Part shown: positions 56,281-64,000 of the stretch, one piece after another
Position numbering within the stretch: position 1 is the stretch's first letter
Layout: each line of letters starts with the position of its first letter
Source of the DNA: Sphingobium yanoikuyae
Lineage (GTDB): Bacteria > Pseudomonadota > Alphaproteobacteria > Sphingomonadales > Sphingomonadaceae
Assembly (NCBI RefSeq): GCF_013001025.1
Contig: NZ_CP053021.1
Location: 2,942,001 to 3,006,000 of the forward strand
DNA: 64,000 bases
Direction: 5' to 3'
Program-made: the position numbers and the translations under genes
Notes under the pieces: model-generated
Database searches by the model: none
What the model was told of the DNA's origin: nothing
The model's input: the letters and a program-made list of their open reading frames with translations, nothing else

Positions 56281-57075
56281 TCAGGCCGGGGCGGTCGCCT
56301 CGTCGAAGAAAAGCGCCTGCGAGATCGCGGCCTTGACCGTCGAGCGCTGGAACGGCTTGGTGATGAGGAAGGTCGGCTCGGGCCGCTCGCCGGTCAGCAG
56401 CCGTTCGGGGAAGGCGGTGATGAAGATCACCGGCACCGAGAATTCGGCAAGAATGTCCTTCACCGCGTCGATGCCGCTCGAATCATCGGCCAACTGGATA
56501 TCGGCCAGCACCAGGCCGGGCCGTTCCGCCAGCGCCTCGCGCACCGCATCCTCACGGGTGACGGCGATGGCGGTCACATCATGACCAAGGTCGCGCACGA
56601 TCGTCTCGATATCCATCGCGATAATTGGCTCATCCTCGATGATCAGAACCTTGGCACGGGTCTGCGCCTCGATCTCCTCCAGCGCCTCCTCGACCAGAGC
56701 TTCGACATCGGCGGTGTCGAGGCCGATCAGATAGCCGGCATCTTCCGTCGTGAAGCCTTCGAGCGCGGTCAGCAGCAGCGCCTGGCGCGGCAGCGGGGTC
56801 AGCCGGGCCAATCGGGCATGGGCGATCGCCTCCTGCCCGATCGAACCCGAGAAGCCGGGCTCGTCATCCAGGTGCGAGGACGACCAGATCGCATGGAAGG
56901 TCTTGTAAAGGCCGAGGCGAGGATCGACACCGCTGGGAAACTCCTCCGGCGCGGCAACGATCGCTTCGAGCGTGGCGCGGACATAGGCATCGCCATGAGT
57001 CTGGCTGCCCGTCAGCGCGCGCGCATAGCGCCGCAAGAAAGGAAGATGGGGGTGCAGTTGCTGTCCAAGCGACAT
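56281..57075 (-). CDS. phyR: PhyR, sigma-mimic response regulator of the general stress response
   Basis: A 264-residue regulator. The N-terminal sigma-like part (about residues 1-130) resembles EcfG and would bind NepR. The C-terminal receiver has IEDEPIIAMD and the phospho-acceptor D192 (LADIQL). Phosphorylated PhyR sequesters NepR and frees EcfG. I chose ATG 57075 (MSLGQQLHPHLPFL) because it begins the conserved region; the frame is open 15 codons upstream. It is divergent from nepR. Confidence 0.95.
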   Translation of the reverse strand: MSLGQQLHPHLPFLRRYARALTGSQTHGDAYVRATLEAIVAAPEEFPSGVDPRLGLYKTFHAIWSSSHLDDEPGFSGSIGQEAIAHARLARLTPLPRQALLLTALEGFTTEDAGYLIGLDTADVEALVEEALEEIEAQTRAKVLIIEDEPIIAMDIETIVRDLGHDVTAIAVTREDAVREALAERPGLVLADIQLADDSSGIDAVKDILAEFSVPVIFITAFPERLLTGERPEPTFLITKPFQRSTVKAAISQALFFDEATAPA

Positions 57076-57216
57076 CGGTAAGTCTTCTCCCTGCCCTGTC
57101 GGGCCTGTTGTCCGAAACATCGGCTCCGCCGGAGGATGGGATGACGATGCCGCGCTGGCAAGCCCCTCTCCCCCTGCCGCCGAATGACCGACGGTGCAAA
57201 AAATGCTTCGAATGCC

Positions 57217-57241
57217 GGAACCATCGACACCAAGATTTGTT
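57217..57241 (+). promoter_or_regulatory. Candidate EcfG promoter of nepR, GGAAC-N16-TGTT
   Basis: GGAAC at 57217-57221 is followed after 16 bases by TGTT at 57238-57241. This is close to the known EcfG consensus GGAAC-N16/17-CGTT, with one mismatch. It faces nepR, 167 bases upstream of the chosen start. Confidence 0.55.
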
Positions 57242-57407
57242 TCACTCTCGTTCGGTTTTTTCGACGGTAACGGCTTTTTGGTGAAATTTGCCCAGCTTGG
57301 TGAATTGACGCCGCTATGCGTTGCGGCGAAATAGCGGACAGGCTGGCGTCACGGATTTAGCTTCAAAGGGGCTGATTTTGGTTTCTTCAACAACGGAACG
57401 GGACAGG

Positions 57408-57602
57408 ATGGGAGGGGATATTGACGTCGGCACGACCATCCGCGACCGCGACATGAAGACTGCGCCCGAACCACGCAAGCGCCGCACGGCCGCGAAAAAG
57501 GACGAGGCCCAGGTGTCCCAGGTGCTCAAGTCCGTCTATCAGCGCACGGTCGACGAAGATATTCCCGCCGAAATGCTGGACCTGCTCAGCAAACTGGACT
57601 GA
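57408..57602 (+). CDS. nepR: Anti-sigma factor NepR
   Basis: A 64-residue protein ending in the conserved helix pair region VLKSVYQRTVDEDIPAEML, the hallmark of NepR. NepR binds EcfG and is displaced by phosphorylated PhyR. The frame extends upstream to a TTG at 57321, but ATG 57408 gives a normal-sized protein. The basic stretch KRRTAAKK precedes the conserved region. phyP-like kinase gene follows 59 bp downstream. Confidence 0.93.
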   Translation: MGGDIDVGTTIRDRDMKTAPEPRKRRTAAKKDEAQVSQVLKSVYQRTVDEDIPAEMLDLLSKLD

Positions 57603-57661
57603 TCAACGCTGGTCGGGGCGGCATTTCCCTGCCGCCCGTACAAGGACCCTCTCGATCCCCC

Positions 57662-59215
57662 ATGACCATGTTCGGCGTCTATCTCCGGTCCACCGGCGTC
57701 AAGATGTTCCTCATCCTGACGCTCGCGCTGCTGCCGCTGGGGCTGATCGCACTGGTGGCGTCGCTGCAGGCGATCCGCACCGCCGACCTGGAGAAGGAAG
57801 CGCTGCTGCGTGTCGCCGTGACCCAGAGCGCGCGCAAGCTGACCGCCGATCTCAACGCCGATCGCACCGCGCTGGGCCTGACCGTCAACGCGTTGGCCGA
57901 TGGCAAGGCGGACGGCGAAATCTGCAACCGCCTCTCCTTCTTCCTTACCGCGCAGGACCGCAGCGGCATCCGATTCTATATCTATGACCGATCGGGCAAG
58001 AAGCTGTGCGGATCGGCCACGCCGGAGCCGGCCGGCATTCCGCCCACGCGCCGCTTCATCGGTCCGCGTGTCGAACTACTGTCGTCCGGCGACTTCCTGC
58101 TGTCGCGCACCCACAGCCATGACAATCGCGTCGCGGCGCTGGCCTATTATTCGCGGCCGCATCTCGAAAGCGTCGCCGATCCGGCAACCGCGCTGCAGAA
58201 CCGGCAACTGAGCCTGCGCCAGGGCGAGCGGCAGATGATCGTCAGCCGCCCCGGCAGTCGGATCGACGGCCATAGCAGCAGCCTGTCCGCCCGGCTCGAC
58301 CCGCCCGACATATTGCTGACCATGACGGTGCGCGAGCCGCCGGCGACGATCGCCCGATTGCTGTCGCTGTTCCTGCCGCTGGTGATGTGGTTCGCGGCCG
58401 CTGCGATCGGCTGGTTCGTGGTCAATCGGCTGCTGATCCGCCCGCTGGTGCTGCTGCGGCGCCAGGTTGCCGCCTATCAGCCTGGCGAAGTGCTGGAGCC
58501 GCTGCGGCGCATCCGCACGCCCGCGCACGAGATCAGCGACCTGGGCGACACATTCCGCGAGATCAGCGAGGATGTCGCCACCCATGAGGCGGAAATGGCC
58601 GCCGCGCTCGACACCCAGCGCAAGCTGACGCGCGAGGTGCATCATCGGGTCAAGAACAACCTGCAGATCATCGCCAGCCTGATCAGCCTGCACGCCCGGT
58701 CGGCGCATGAGCCCGAAGCAGTTTCGGCCTATGGGTCGATCCAGCGCCGGGTCGACGCCCTGTCGGTCGTCCATCGCAACCATTTTGCCGAGTTGGAGGA
58801 AAATCGCGGCGTCGGCGTGCGTCCGCTGATCAGCGAATTGTCCGCCAGCCTGCGCGGCACCGCCCCGCATGAGGCGCGCCGTTTCGGCATCCAGATCGAC
58901 AGCGACGATGATCTGCACATCAGCCAGGATGTCGCCGTTCCGGTCGCCTTCCTGGTGACCGAACTGGTCGAACTGGCGATGCTGTCCGATCCGCGCGCGA
59001 CGATGCGGATTTCGGTGCATCTGGAGGCCGATCGGAACGACCGCGCCCTGTTGCAGATGGCGTCGCCCGCGCTGCGCGCCGGGCCGGAAGTGACTTTATT
59101 GCTGAACGAACGTTATGGCCGGGTGCTGACCGGCCTGTCGCGCCAGCTCCGCTCCCCGCTCGATCATGATGCCGAAGCGGGCTGCTACAGCATCGCGATC
59201 AGCGTCATTCCCTGA
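57662..59215 (+). CDS. HisKA_2 sensor kinase-like protein with a degenerate ATPase domain (PhyP-like)
   Basis: A 517-residue membrane protein. Two hydrophobic helices (about residues 15-37 and 235-260) flank a periplasmic domain; a HAMP-like linker and a HisKA_2 domain follow, with H327/H328 in REVHHRVKNNLQ. The C-terminal ATPase domain lacks a recognisable N-box (TELVELAML instead of NALKHAF-type) and lacks DxGxG. It may therefore not bind ATP. In Sphingomonas melonis a kinase-like PhyP in the phyR locus acts as a negative regulator or phosphatase of PhyR; this gene has the same place and type. Confidence 0.8.
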   Translation: MTMFGVYLRSTGVKMFLILTLALLPLGLIALVASLQAIRTADLEKEALLRVAVTQSARKLTADLNADRTALGLTVNALADGKADGEICNRLSFFLTAQDRSGIRFYIYDRSGKKLCGSATPEPAGIPPTRRFIGPRVELLSSGDFLLSRTHSHDNRVAALAYYSRPHLESVADPATALQNRQLSLRQGERQMIVSRPGSRIDGHSSSLSARLDPPDILLTMTVREPPATIARLLSLFLPLVMWFAAAAIGWFVVNRLLIRPLVLLRRQVAAYQPGEVLEPLRRIRTPAHEISDLGDTFREISEDVATHEAEMAAALDTQRKLTREVHHRVKNNLQIIASLISLHARSAHEPEAVSAYGSIQRRVDALSVVHRNHFAELEENRGVGVRPLISELSASLRGTAPHEARRFGIQIDSDDDLHISQDVAVPVAFLVTELVELAMLSDPRATMRISVHLEADRNDRALLQMASPALRAGPEVTLLLNERYGRVLTGLSRQLRSPLDHDAEAGCYSIAISVIP

Positions 59216-59222
59216 AAAAGCG

Positions 59223-60362
<1,140 letters not shown>

Positions 60363-60412
60363 CTAGGAGCGAACGCCCGCGCGCACAAGAGCGGCGCGGC
60401 CTGACCGCCGTT

Positions 60413-60595
60413 TCAGCCCGCCCGGCGGACGCCGTCGAACAGGGTCATCGCGTCGATGTCGAACCCCTCGACCCTGCGATAGCGGCCGATGAAGCGCAGA
60501 CAATCGGCGGACAGGCGCAAGGTCCAGGGCTGGCCCTGCGCATCCTGTAGCGTGAGTGTCACATTCTTGCGGGCCGGAAGGCGATGCATGTCCAT
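60413..60595 (-). CDS. Small protein of unknown function
   Basis: A 60-residue protein, with a beta-like segment (KNVTLTLQDAQGQPWTLRLS) and a C-terminal FDIDAMTLFDGVRRAG. It has no signal or membrane segment. It lies 59 bp from tgt on the same strand and diverges from the RpfF-like gene. The family is unknown, and coding status rests on codon pattern and position only. Confidence 0.5.
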   Translation of the reverse strand: MDMHRLPARKNVTLTLQDAQGQPWTLRLSADCLRFIGRYRRVEGFDIDAMTLFDGVRRAG

Positions 60596-60666
60596 GCGAC
60601 CGCTCTAATTAACAATGGTTAACAAAGGGCTGAGCAGAGGGGTTGAAAAGCGGAAACGAAAATTTC

Positions 60667-60684
60667 TGTTGCGATATCGCAACA
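60667..60684. promoter_or_regulatory. Palindrome TGTTGC-GATATC-GCAACA upstream of the RpfF-like gene
   Basis: An 18-bp perfect palindrome, about 150 bp upstream of the RpfF-like start. Arms and spacing are identical to the dyad at 797-814 upstream of the TonB-dependent receptor. The region around it is AT-rich and non-coding. Confidence 0.5.
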
Positions 60685-60721
60685 ACAATCTCCATTTCGG
60701 CGCATTTACCGCGCTTTCCGG

Positions 60722-60732
60722 GCAACAGTTGC
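60722..60732. promoter_or_regulatory. Second small palindrome GCAAC-A-GTTGC upstream of the RpfF-like gene
   Basis: An 11-bp palindrome 38 bases downstream of the larger one and using the same half-site letters in the opposite arrangement. It may be a second contact for the same regulator. Confidence 0.3.
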
Positions 60733-60830
60733 GGATAAAAATGGTTAATGATCTGTCAACTATTTGTCCCGCACTGCATCATAAGCGCCGACCGTCGAAG
60801 GTTCAGATTCAAGAGAAAAATGGGGCGCAC

Positions 60831-61766
60831 ATGATTGATTCAGGACGCTTTAGTGCAGCTGACGAGCGCGCGACCGAGGTCGAAGCGGCATTCGAGATCG
60901 AAAGCTTTGGCGAGGATGCCGTAACGTCATCCCCCGCCCCTTCCCAACTGTTCGACCTCGGCCAGATCGACGTGCAGTGGGAGGCCGAATCCGAAACGCT
61001 CTGGGCGTTCATGACGCCGGCCAATCGCCCCAATTTCAGCATGACCATGCTGCGCGACGTCCGCTACTGGTATGCCGAGACCAAGCGGCTGTTCGATGCC
61101 GGCCAGTTGCCGGTCAAATATATGGTGGCCGGCTCCCGCTTCCCCGGCGTGTTCAACCTGGGCGGCGACCTCGAACTGTTCGCCGGCTGCATCGAACGCG
61201 GCGACCTGCCCGGCCTGGTCCAATATGGCCATGCCTGCATCGACGTCGTCCATCGCACCTGGCGCAACGGCGACATGCCGGTGGTGTCGATCGCGCTGGC
61301 GCAGGGCGATGCGCTGGGCGGCGGGTTCGAGGCGCTGCTCTGTTTCGACGTGGTGATCGCCGAGCGCAGCGCCCGTTTCGGCCTGCCCGAAATGCTGTTC
61401 GGCCTGTTCCCCGGCATGGGCGCCTATTCGATCCTGTCGCGCAAGCTGGGCCGGCTGGCGGCCGAGCGCATGATCCTGTCGGGCAAGGTCTTCACCGCGG
61501 AAGAGATGTTCGACATGGGCATCGTCCATACGCTGGTCGAGGATGGCGAGGGGGAAGCGGCGGTGCGCGATTTCGTCACCCGCAATCGCCCGCACCATGC
61601 CGGCCATGTCGGCGTCTATGAAGCCGGGCGCCGGGTCGATCCGCTGCACCATGACGAACTGAAGGATATTGTCGAGAATTGGGCCGCTTCGGCGCTCAAG
61701 ACCGACCTAAAGGATATCCGCATGATGCGCCGGCTGGCGTCGGCCCAGACGCGCCTGACCAAATAG
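60831..61766 (+). CDS. RpfF-like crotonase, putative DSF-type signal synthase
   Basis: A 311-residue crotonase-fold protein. It matches the RpfF group that makes cis-2-unsaturated fatty acid signals (DSF family) from acyl-ACP. Family features are the FNLGGDLELF segment, GDALGGGFEALL and FGLPEMLFGLFPGMGA. The two catalytic glutamates of RpfF correspond to E167 and E187, exactly 20 residues apart as in Xanthomonas RpfF (E141/E161). The N-terminal ~60 residues are not conserved. It converges with a GGDEF-EAL gene 3 bp away. A general enoyl-CoA hydratase is less likely. Confidence 0.82.
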   Translation: MIDSGRFSAADERATEVEAAFEIESFGEDAVTSSPAPSQLFDLGQIDVQWEAESETLWAFMTPANRPNFSMTMLRDVRYWYAETKRLFDAGQLPVKYMVAGSRFPGVFNLGGDLELFAGCIERGDLPGLVQYGHACIDVVHRTWRNGDMPVVSIALAQGDALGGGFEALLCFDVVIAERSARFGLPEMLFGLFPGMGAYSILSRKLGRLAAERMILSGKVFTAEEMFDMGIVHTLVEDGEGEAAVRDFVTRNRPHHAGHVGVYEAGRRVDPLHHDELKDIVENWAASALKTDLKDIRMMRRLASAQTRLTK

Positions 61767-61769
61767 GGA

Positions 61770-63761
61770 TCAGGCCAGGCGGCGCTGGCGGATCAGCGCC
61801 GCCATGTCATGGATATCGGCCCTGTTGCGGTTGAGCAGGGCCTGCAACTCGCCGATCGGGACCGGTCGGCTGAGGACGAAGCCCTGGACGTTGGTGAAGC
61901 CGGTTTCGCGGGCGTAGCGCAACTGTTCCTCGGTCTCGATCCCCTCCGCCACCGTCTCCACCTCCAGCGCGCGGGCCAGATAGGCGACGGACTGGGCAAT
62001 CGCCCGGTCGCGGGGATTTTCACCGACGCCGCGCATGAAGCTCTGATCGACCTTGATCGTGTCGAACTCATGGGTGCGCAGCGCGCCCAGCGAGGAATAG
62101 CCGGTGCCGAAATCGTCGAGCGCGAGGCGCAGGCCGATGCGGCGCAATTCGCTGAGGATCAGATGGGTCCGGCGGTCATCTTCCAGGAAGATGGATTCGG
62201 TGACTTCCAGCTCCAGCCGGCGCGCCTTGAGCCCCGACTGGAGCAAAGCGGAAATGACGGCGCGCGGCAGGCCGTCGGTCTTGATGAGCGCGGGCGAGAT
62301 GTTGACCGCGACCCGGATATCCTCGTCCCAGCCCATCGCGTCACGGCACGCCTGAGCCAGCGCCCAGTTGGTCATCGGCTCGATCAGGGCCGAGCTTTCG
62401 GCGATCGGGATGAACTCGGCCGGGGAAATCCAGCCCAGTTCCGGATGCTGCCAGCGCATCAGCGCCTCGCAGATGGTGATCCGGCCGGTCTCGGTATCGA
62501 AGATCGGCTGATAATGAAGTTGCAGCTCGCCATTGGCGAGCGCGCTGCGTAGCCCGGTCTCCAGCTCATAGGTGCGGTTCTGCCGCTCCTTCATGGTCCA
62601 GTCGAACTGGGCATGGCGGTTCCGCCCGGCATGCTTGGCCTTGTAGAGCGCAAGGTCGGCATGCTGCAGCAGTTCGTCGCCATCGGCGCCATCTTCGGGC
62701 GCGACGGCAATGCCCATCGAGGCGGAGATGGTCAGGTGATGGCCGCCGACTTCGAAATCGCCGGCAAGAATGCGGGTGATGTCGCCCGCGATCACTTCCG
62801 CCTGGATGCGGCTGACGCCGGGGCAGATCAGCACGAACTCGTCGCCGCCGAAACGCGCGACATGGCCGCGCCGGTCGAGCGCACGGGTCAGCCGTTCGGC
62901 CACCTGGCACAGCAGCTGGTCGCCGACGATATGGCCCAGCGTGTCGTTGATTTCCTTGAACCGGTCGAGGTCCATCCACAGGACGGCGGTCTGATCCGCA
63001 TCGGAAATGCGATTGTCGAACAGGTCGCGCAGCCGCATCTGCATCGCCATGCGGTTTTCCACCCCGGTCAGGCTGTCATAGCGGGCCAGCCGCTCGAACT
63101 TGATCGCGAGGTTGCTCTTCTCCTGCTTGCCCTGCATCGCTTCCAGCACGATGCGGTGGGTGGTCTTGGTGATTTCCGCCATGGCGAAGATCATCAGGAA
63201 GCAGAGCACGCCAAGGACGACATAGCCGACGCCACCAGCGATCAGCAGGCCGATCGAGGTCGGCAGCATGGTGAAGCAGGTCTGGCCGACCGCGACATGG
63301 ACCCGGCCGGCATTGCGCCCGGAAATGCCGCCCGCATAGGAAGCGACCATGCCGACGGCCAGGACATGCAGGGTCGCATTCTGGCTGATCGTCAGCGTCG
63401 CGAGCGATTGCAGCCCGAGCAGCGCGGCATAGATCCAGGCCCCCATTTCATAGGCGATTCCCCAGATCGGACGCGCCGGACCATCCTGATGCGCCAGCGC
63501 GCGCTGGAAATAGACGGCCGAAATGGAGCGACTGATTCCCACGATCAGGACCAACGCGGCGATGATGTGCATGGTCAGGACATGGGCCTGCCAGGCGATC
63601 ACGAGACTGAGTGAACCTCCTGAAATCGCGCCAGAAAGCAGCGATGCCGGGGAGGCATAAAGCGCTTTGACGAGGCTATCCTGCACCTCAGCATTCTGCT
63701 GGGTACGGGGCGCAAAGCGCGCGCGCAGGACTGCGCACAGATGGCGGACGAGGCGTGACAC
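61770..63761 (-). CDS. Membrane-bound GGDEF-EAL protein (c-di-GMP cyclase/phosphodiesterase)
   Basis: A 663-residue protein. About six hydrophobic helices (residues 35-215) form an N-terminal sensor. The GGDEF domain has an intact RFGGDEF active site, with no RxxD inhibitory site where expected. The EAL domain has ICEALMRWQHP and DDFGTGYSS, so catalysis of c-di-GMP breakdown is possible. The start is GTG 63761. It is tail-to-tail with the RpfF-like gene, with no visible terminator between them, so antisense overlap of transcripts is likely. Confidence 0.92.
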   Translation of the reverse strand: MSRLVRHLCAVLRARFAPRTQQNAEVQDSLVKALYASPASLLSGAISGGSLSLVIAWQAHVLTMHIIAALVLIVGISRSISAVYFQRALAHQDGPARPIWGIAYEMGAWIYAALLGLQSLATLTISQNATLHVLAVGMVASYAGGISGRNAGRVHVAVGQTCFTMLPTSIGLLIAGGVGYVVLGVLCFLMIFAMAEITKTTHRIVLEAMQGKQEKSNLAIKFERLARYDSLTGVENRMAMQMRLRDLFDNRISDADQTAVLWMDLDRFKEINDTLGHIVGDQLLCQVAERLTRALDRRGHVARFGGDEFVLICPGVSRIQAEVIAGDITRILAGDFEVGGHHLTISASMGIAVAPEDGADGDELLQHADLALYKAKHAGRNRHAQFDWTMKERQNRTYELETGLRSALANGELQLHYQPIFDTETGRITICEALMRWQHPELGWISPAEFIPIAESSALIEPMTNWALAQACRDAMGWDEDIRVAVNISPALIKTDGLPRAVISALLQSGLKARRLELEVTESIFLEDDRRTHLILSELRRIGLRLALDDFGTGYSSLGALRTHEFDTIKVDQSFMRGVGENPRDRAIAQSVAYLARALEVETVAEGIETEEQLRYARETGFTNVQGFVLSRPVPIGELQALLNRNRADIHDMAALIRQRRLA

Positions 63762-63926
63762 GTGCCAGCATAGTGGCGGATCAGCCTTGAGATTTGGTAA
63801 ACCAGATGCCCACCAAAGCAGATCAATTCCGCTGCCCGATCAACAATATCCCCCTCTCCTCCCCGGCCAAGGCACTGTCATATGGGGCCGGAAACAGGCT
63901 GTAGGACAGCGGAAAGGACGGGCACG

Positions 63927-63956
63927 AAAAAGGCCGGTGGATCGCTCCACCGGCCT
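63927..63956 (-). terminator. Terminator of the gene at the right window edge
   Basis: A 10-bp perfect stem AGGCCGGTGG/CCACCGGCCT with a 6-base loop, followed on the minus strand by TTTTT. It lies 30 bases after the edge gene's stop. Confidence 0.85.
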
Positions 63957-63985
63957 CATCATTTTCGCAACAAGCGCAGGACTGA

Positions 63986-64000
63986 TTAGAAGTCCATGCC
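63986..64000 (-). CDS. Last codons of a gene, fitting the GroEL C-terminus
   Basis: Five codons are in the window, reading Gly-Met-Asp-Phe-stop on the minus strand. GroEL proteins typically end in a Gly-Met-rich tail and sphingomonad ones often in GMDF or GGMDF. A strong terminator follows. Four residues cannot prove it; the call is tentative. Confidence 0.5.
   Translation of the reverse strand, partial: GMDF

Overview
The window reads as chromosomal DNA of a sphingomonad (Alphaproteobacteria, Sphingomonadaceae; Sphingobium-like is my best guess). Support comes from the high GC content, the alphaproteobacterial general stress locus (PhyR, NepR, EcfG and a degenerate HisKA_2 kinase), a TrcR/DUF1013 regulator, DUF1192 beside clpA, the large TonB-dependent receptor and the PrsK/PrsR regulatory pair. 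It is gene-dense. I see no rRNA, tRNA, phage, insertion sequence or CRISPR array. The best signs of accessory DNA are small palindromic repeats and one AT-richer orphan gene near 24.4-25.2 kb.

Layout. 0-8 kb: the end of a potassium channel gene, a TonB-dependent receptor, rimO, a small-protein/lipoprotein pair and an M17 aminopeptidase. 7.9-10.1 kb: an overlapping marR - NlpC/P60 - argC unit. 10.2-15.7 kb: small proteins, a REPIN-like inverted repeat, a PQQ-type sugar dehydrogenase, a DUF815 ATPase, the threonylcarbamoyl-AMP synthase and msrA. 15.7-21.4 kb (minus strand): fadD, trcR, a glycosyltransferase/LpxH-like pair and a quinone oxidoreductase. 21.5-24.2 kb: DUF1192, a possible 50-residue small ORF and clpA. 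24.2-31 kb: a repeat-rich island, a lipase, two secreted proteins of unknown function, an S9 peptidase and a GST. 31-39 kb (mostly minus): Bax inhibitor-1, cyclase, aconitase, a DUF885 peptidase-like protein, small proteins and a 2-hydroxyacid dehydrogenase. 39-42 kb: an SH3 protein and a Tat-exported Ppx/GppA-like protein paired with a CAP protein. 42-47.8 kb: a peptide transporter with two amidohydrolase-family proteins (one without its metal motif), a nitroreductase and a GntR regulator.

47.8-54.7 kb is a four-gene minus-strand operon: a sugar transferase of the XrtA-associated type, the histidine kinase PrsK, the response regulator PrsR and a TPR protein. No exosortase gene is present in the window. 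54.9-59.2 kb is the general stress response locus: ecfG, a 43-residue membrane protein, phyR, nepR and a PhyP-like degenerate kinase. A candidate EcfG promoter precedes nepR. 59.2-64 kb: tgt, a small gene, an RpfF-like (DSF-synthase type) crotonase, a convergent membrane GGDEF-EAL protein and the last codons of a gene that fits groEL.

The most interesting candidates are three. First, the RpfF-like enzyme keeps both catalytic glutamates and lies tail-to-tail with a c-di-GMP enzyme, which suggests a fatty-acid signalling module. Second, one dyad, TGTTGC-N6-GCAACA, occurs upstream of both that gene and the TonB-dependent receptor 60 kb away. Third, a Tat-exported Ppx/GppA-fold protein without catalytic residues is coupled to a CAP protein. 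These are inferences from sequence reading; no database search was run.
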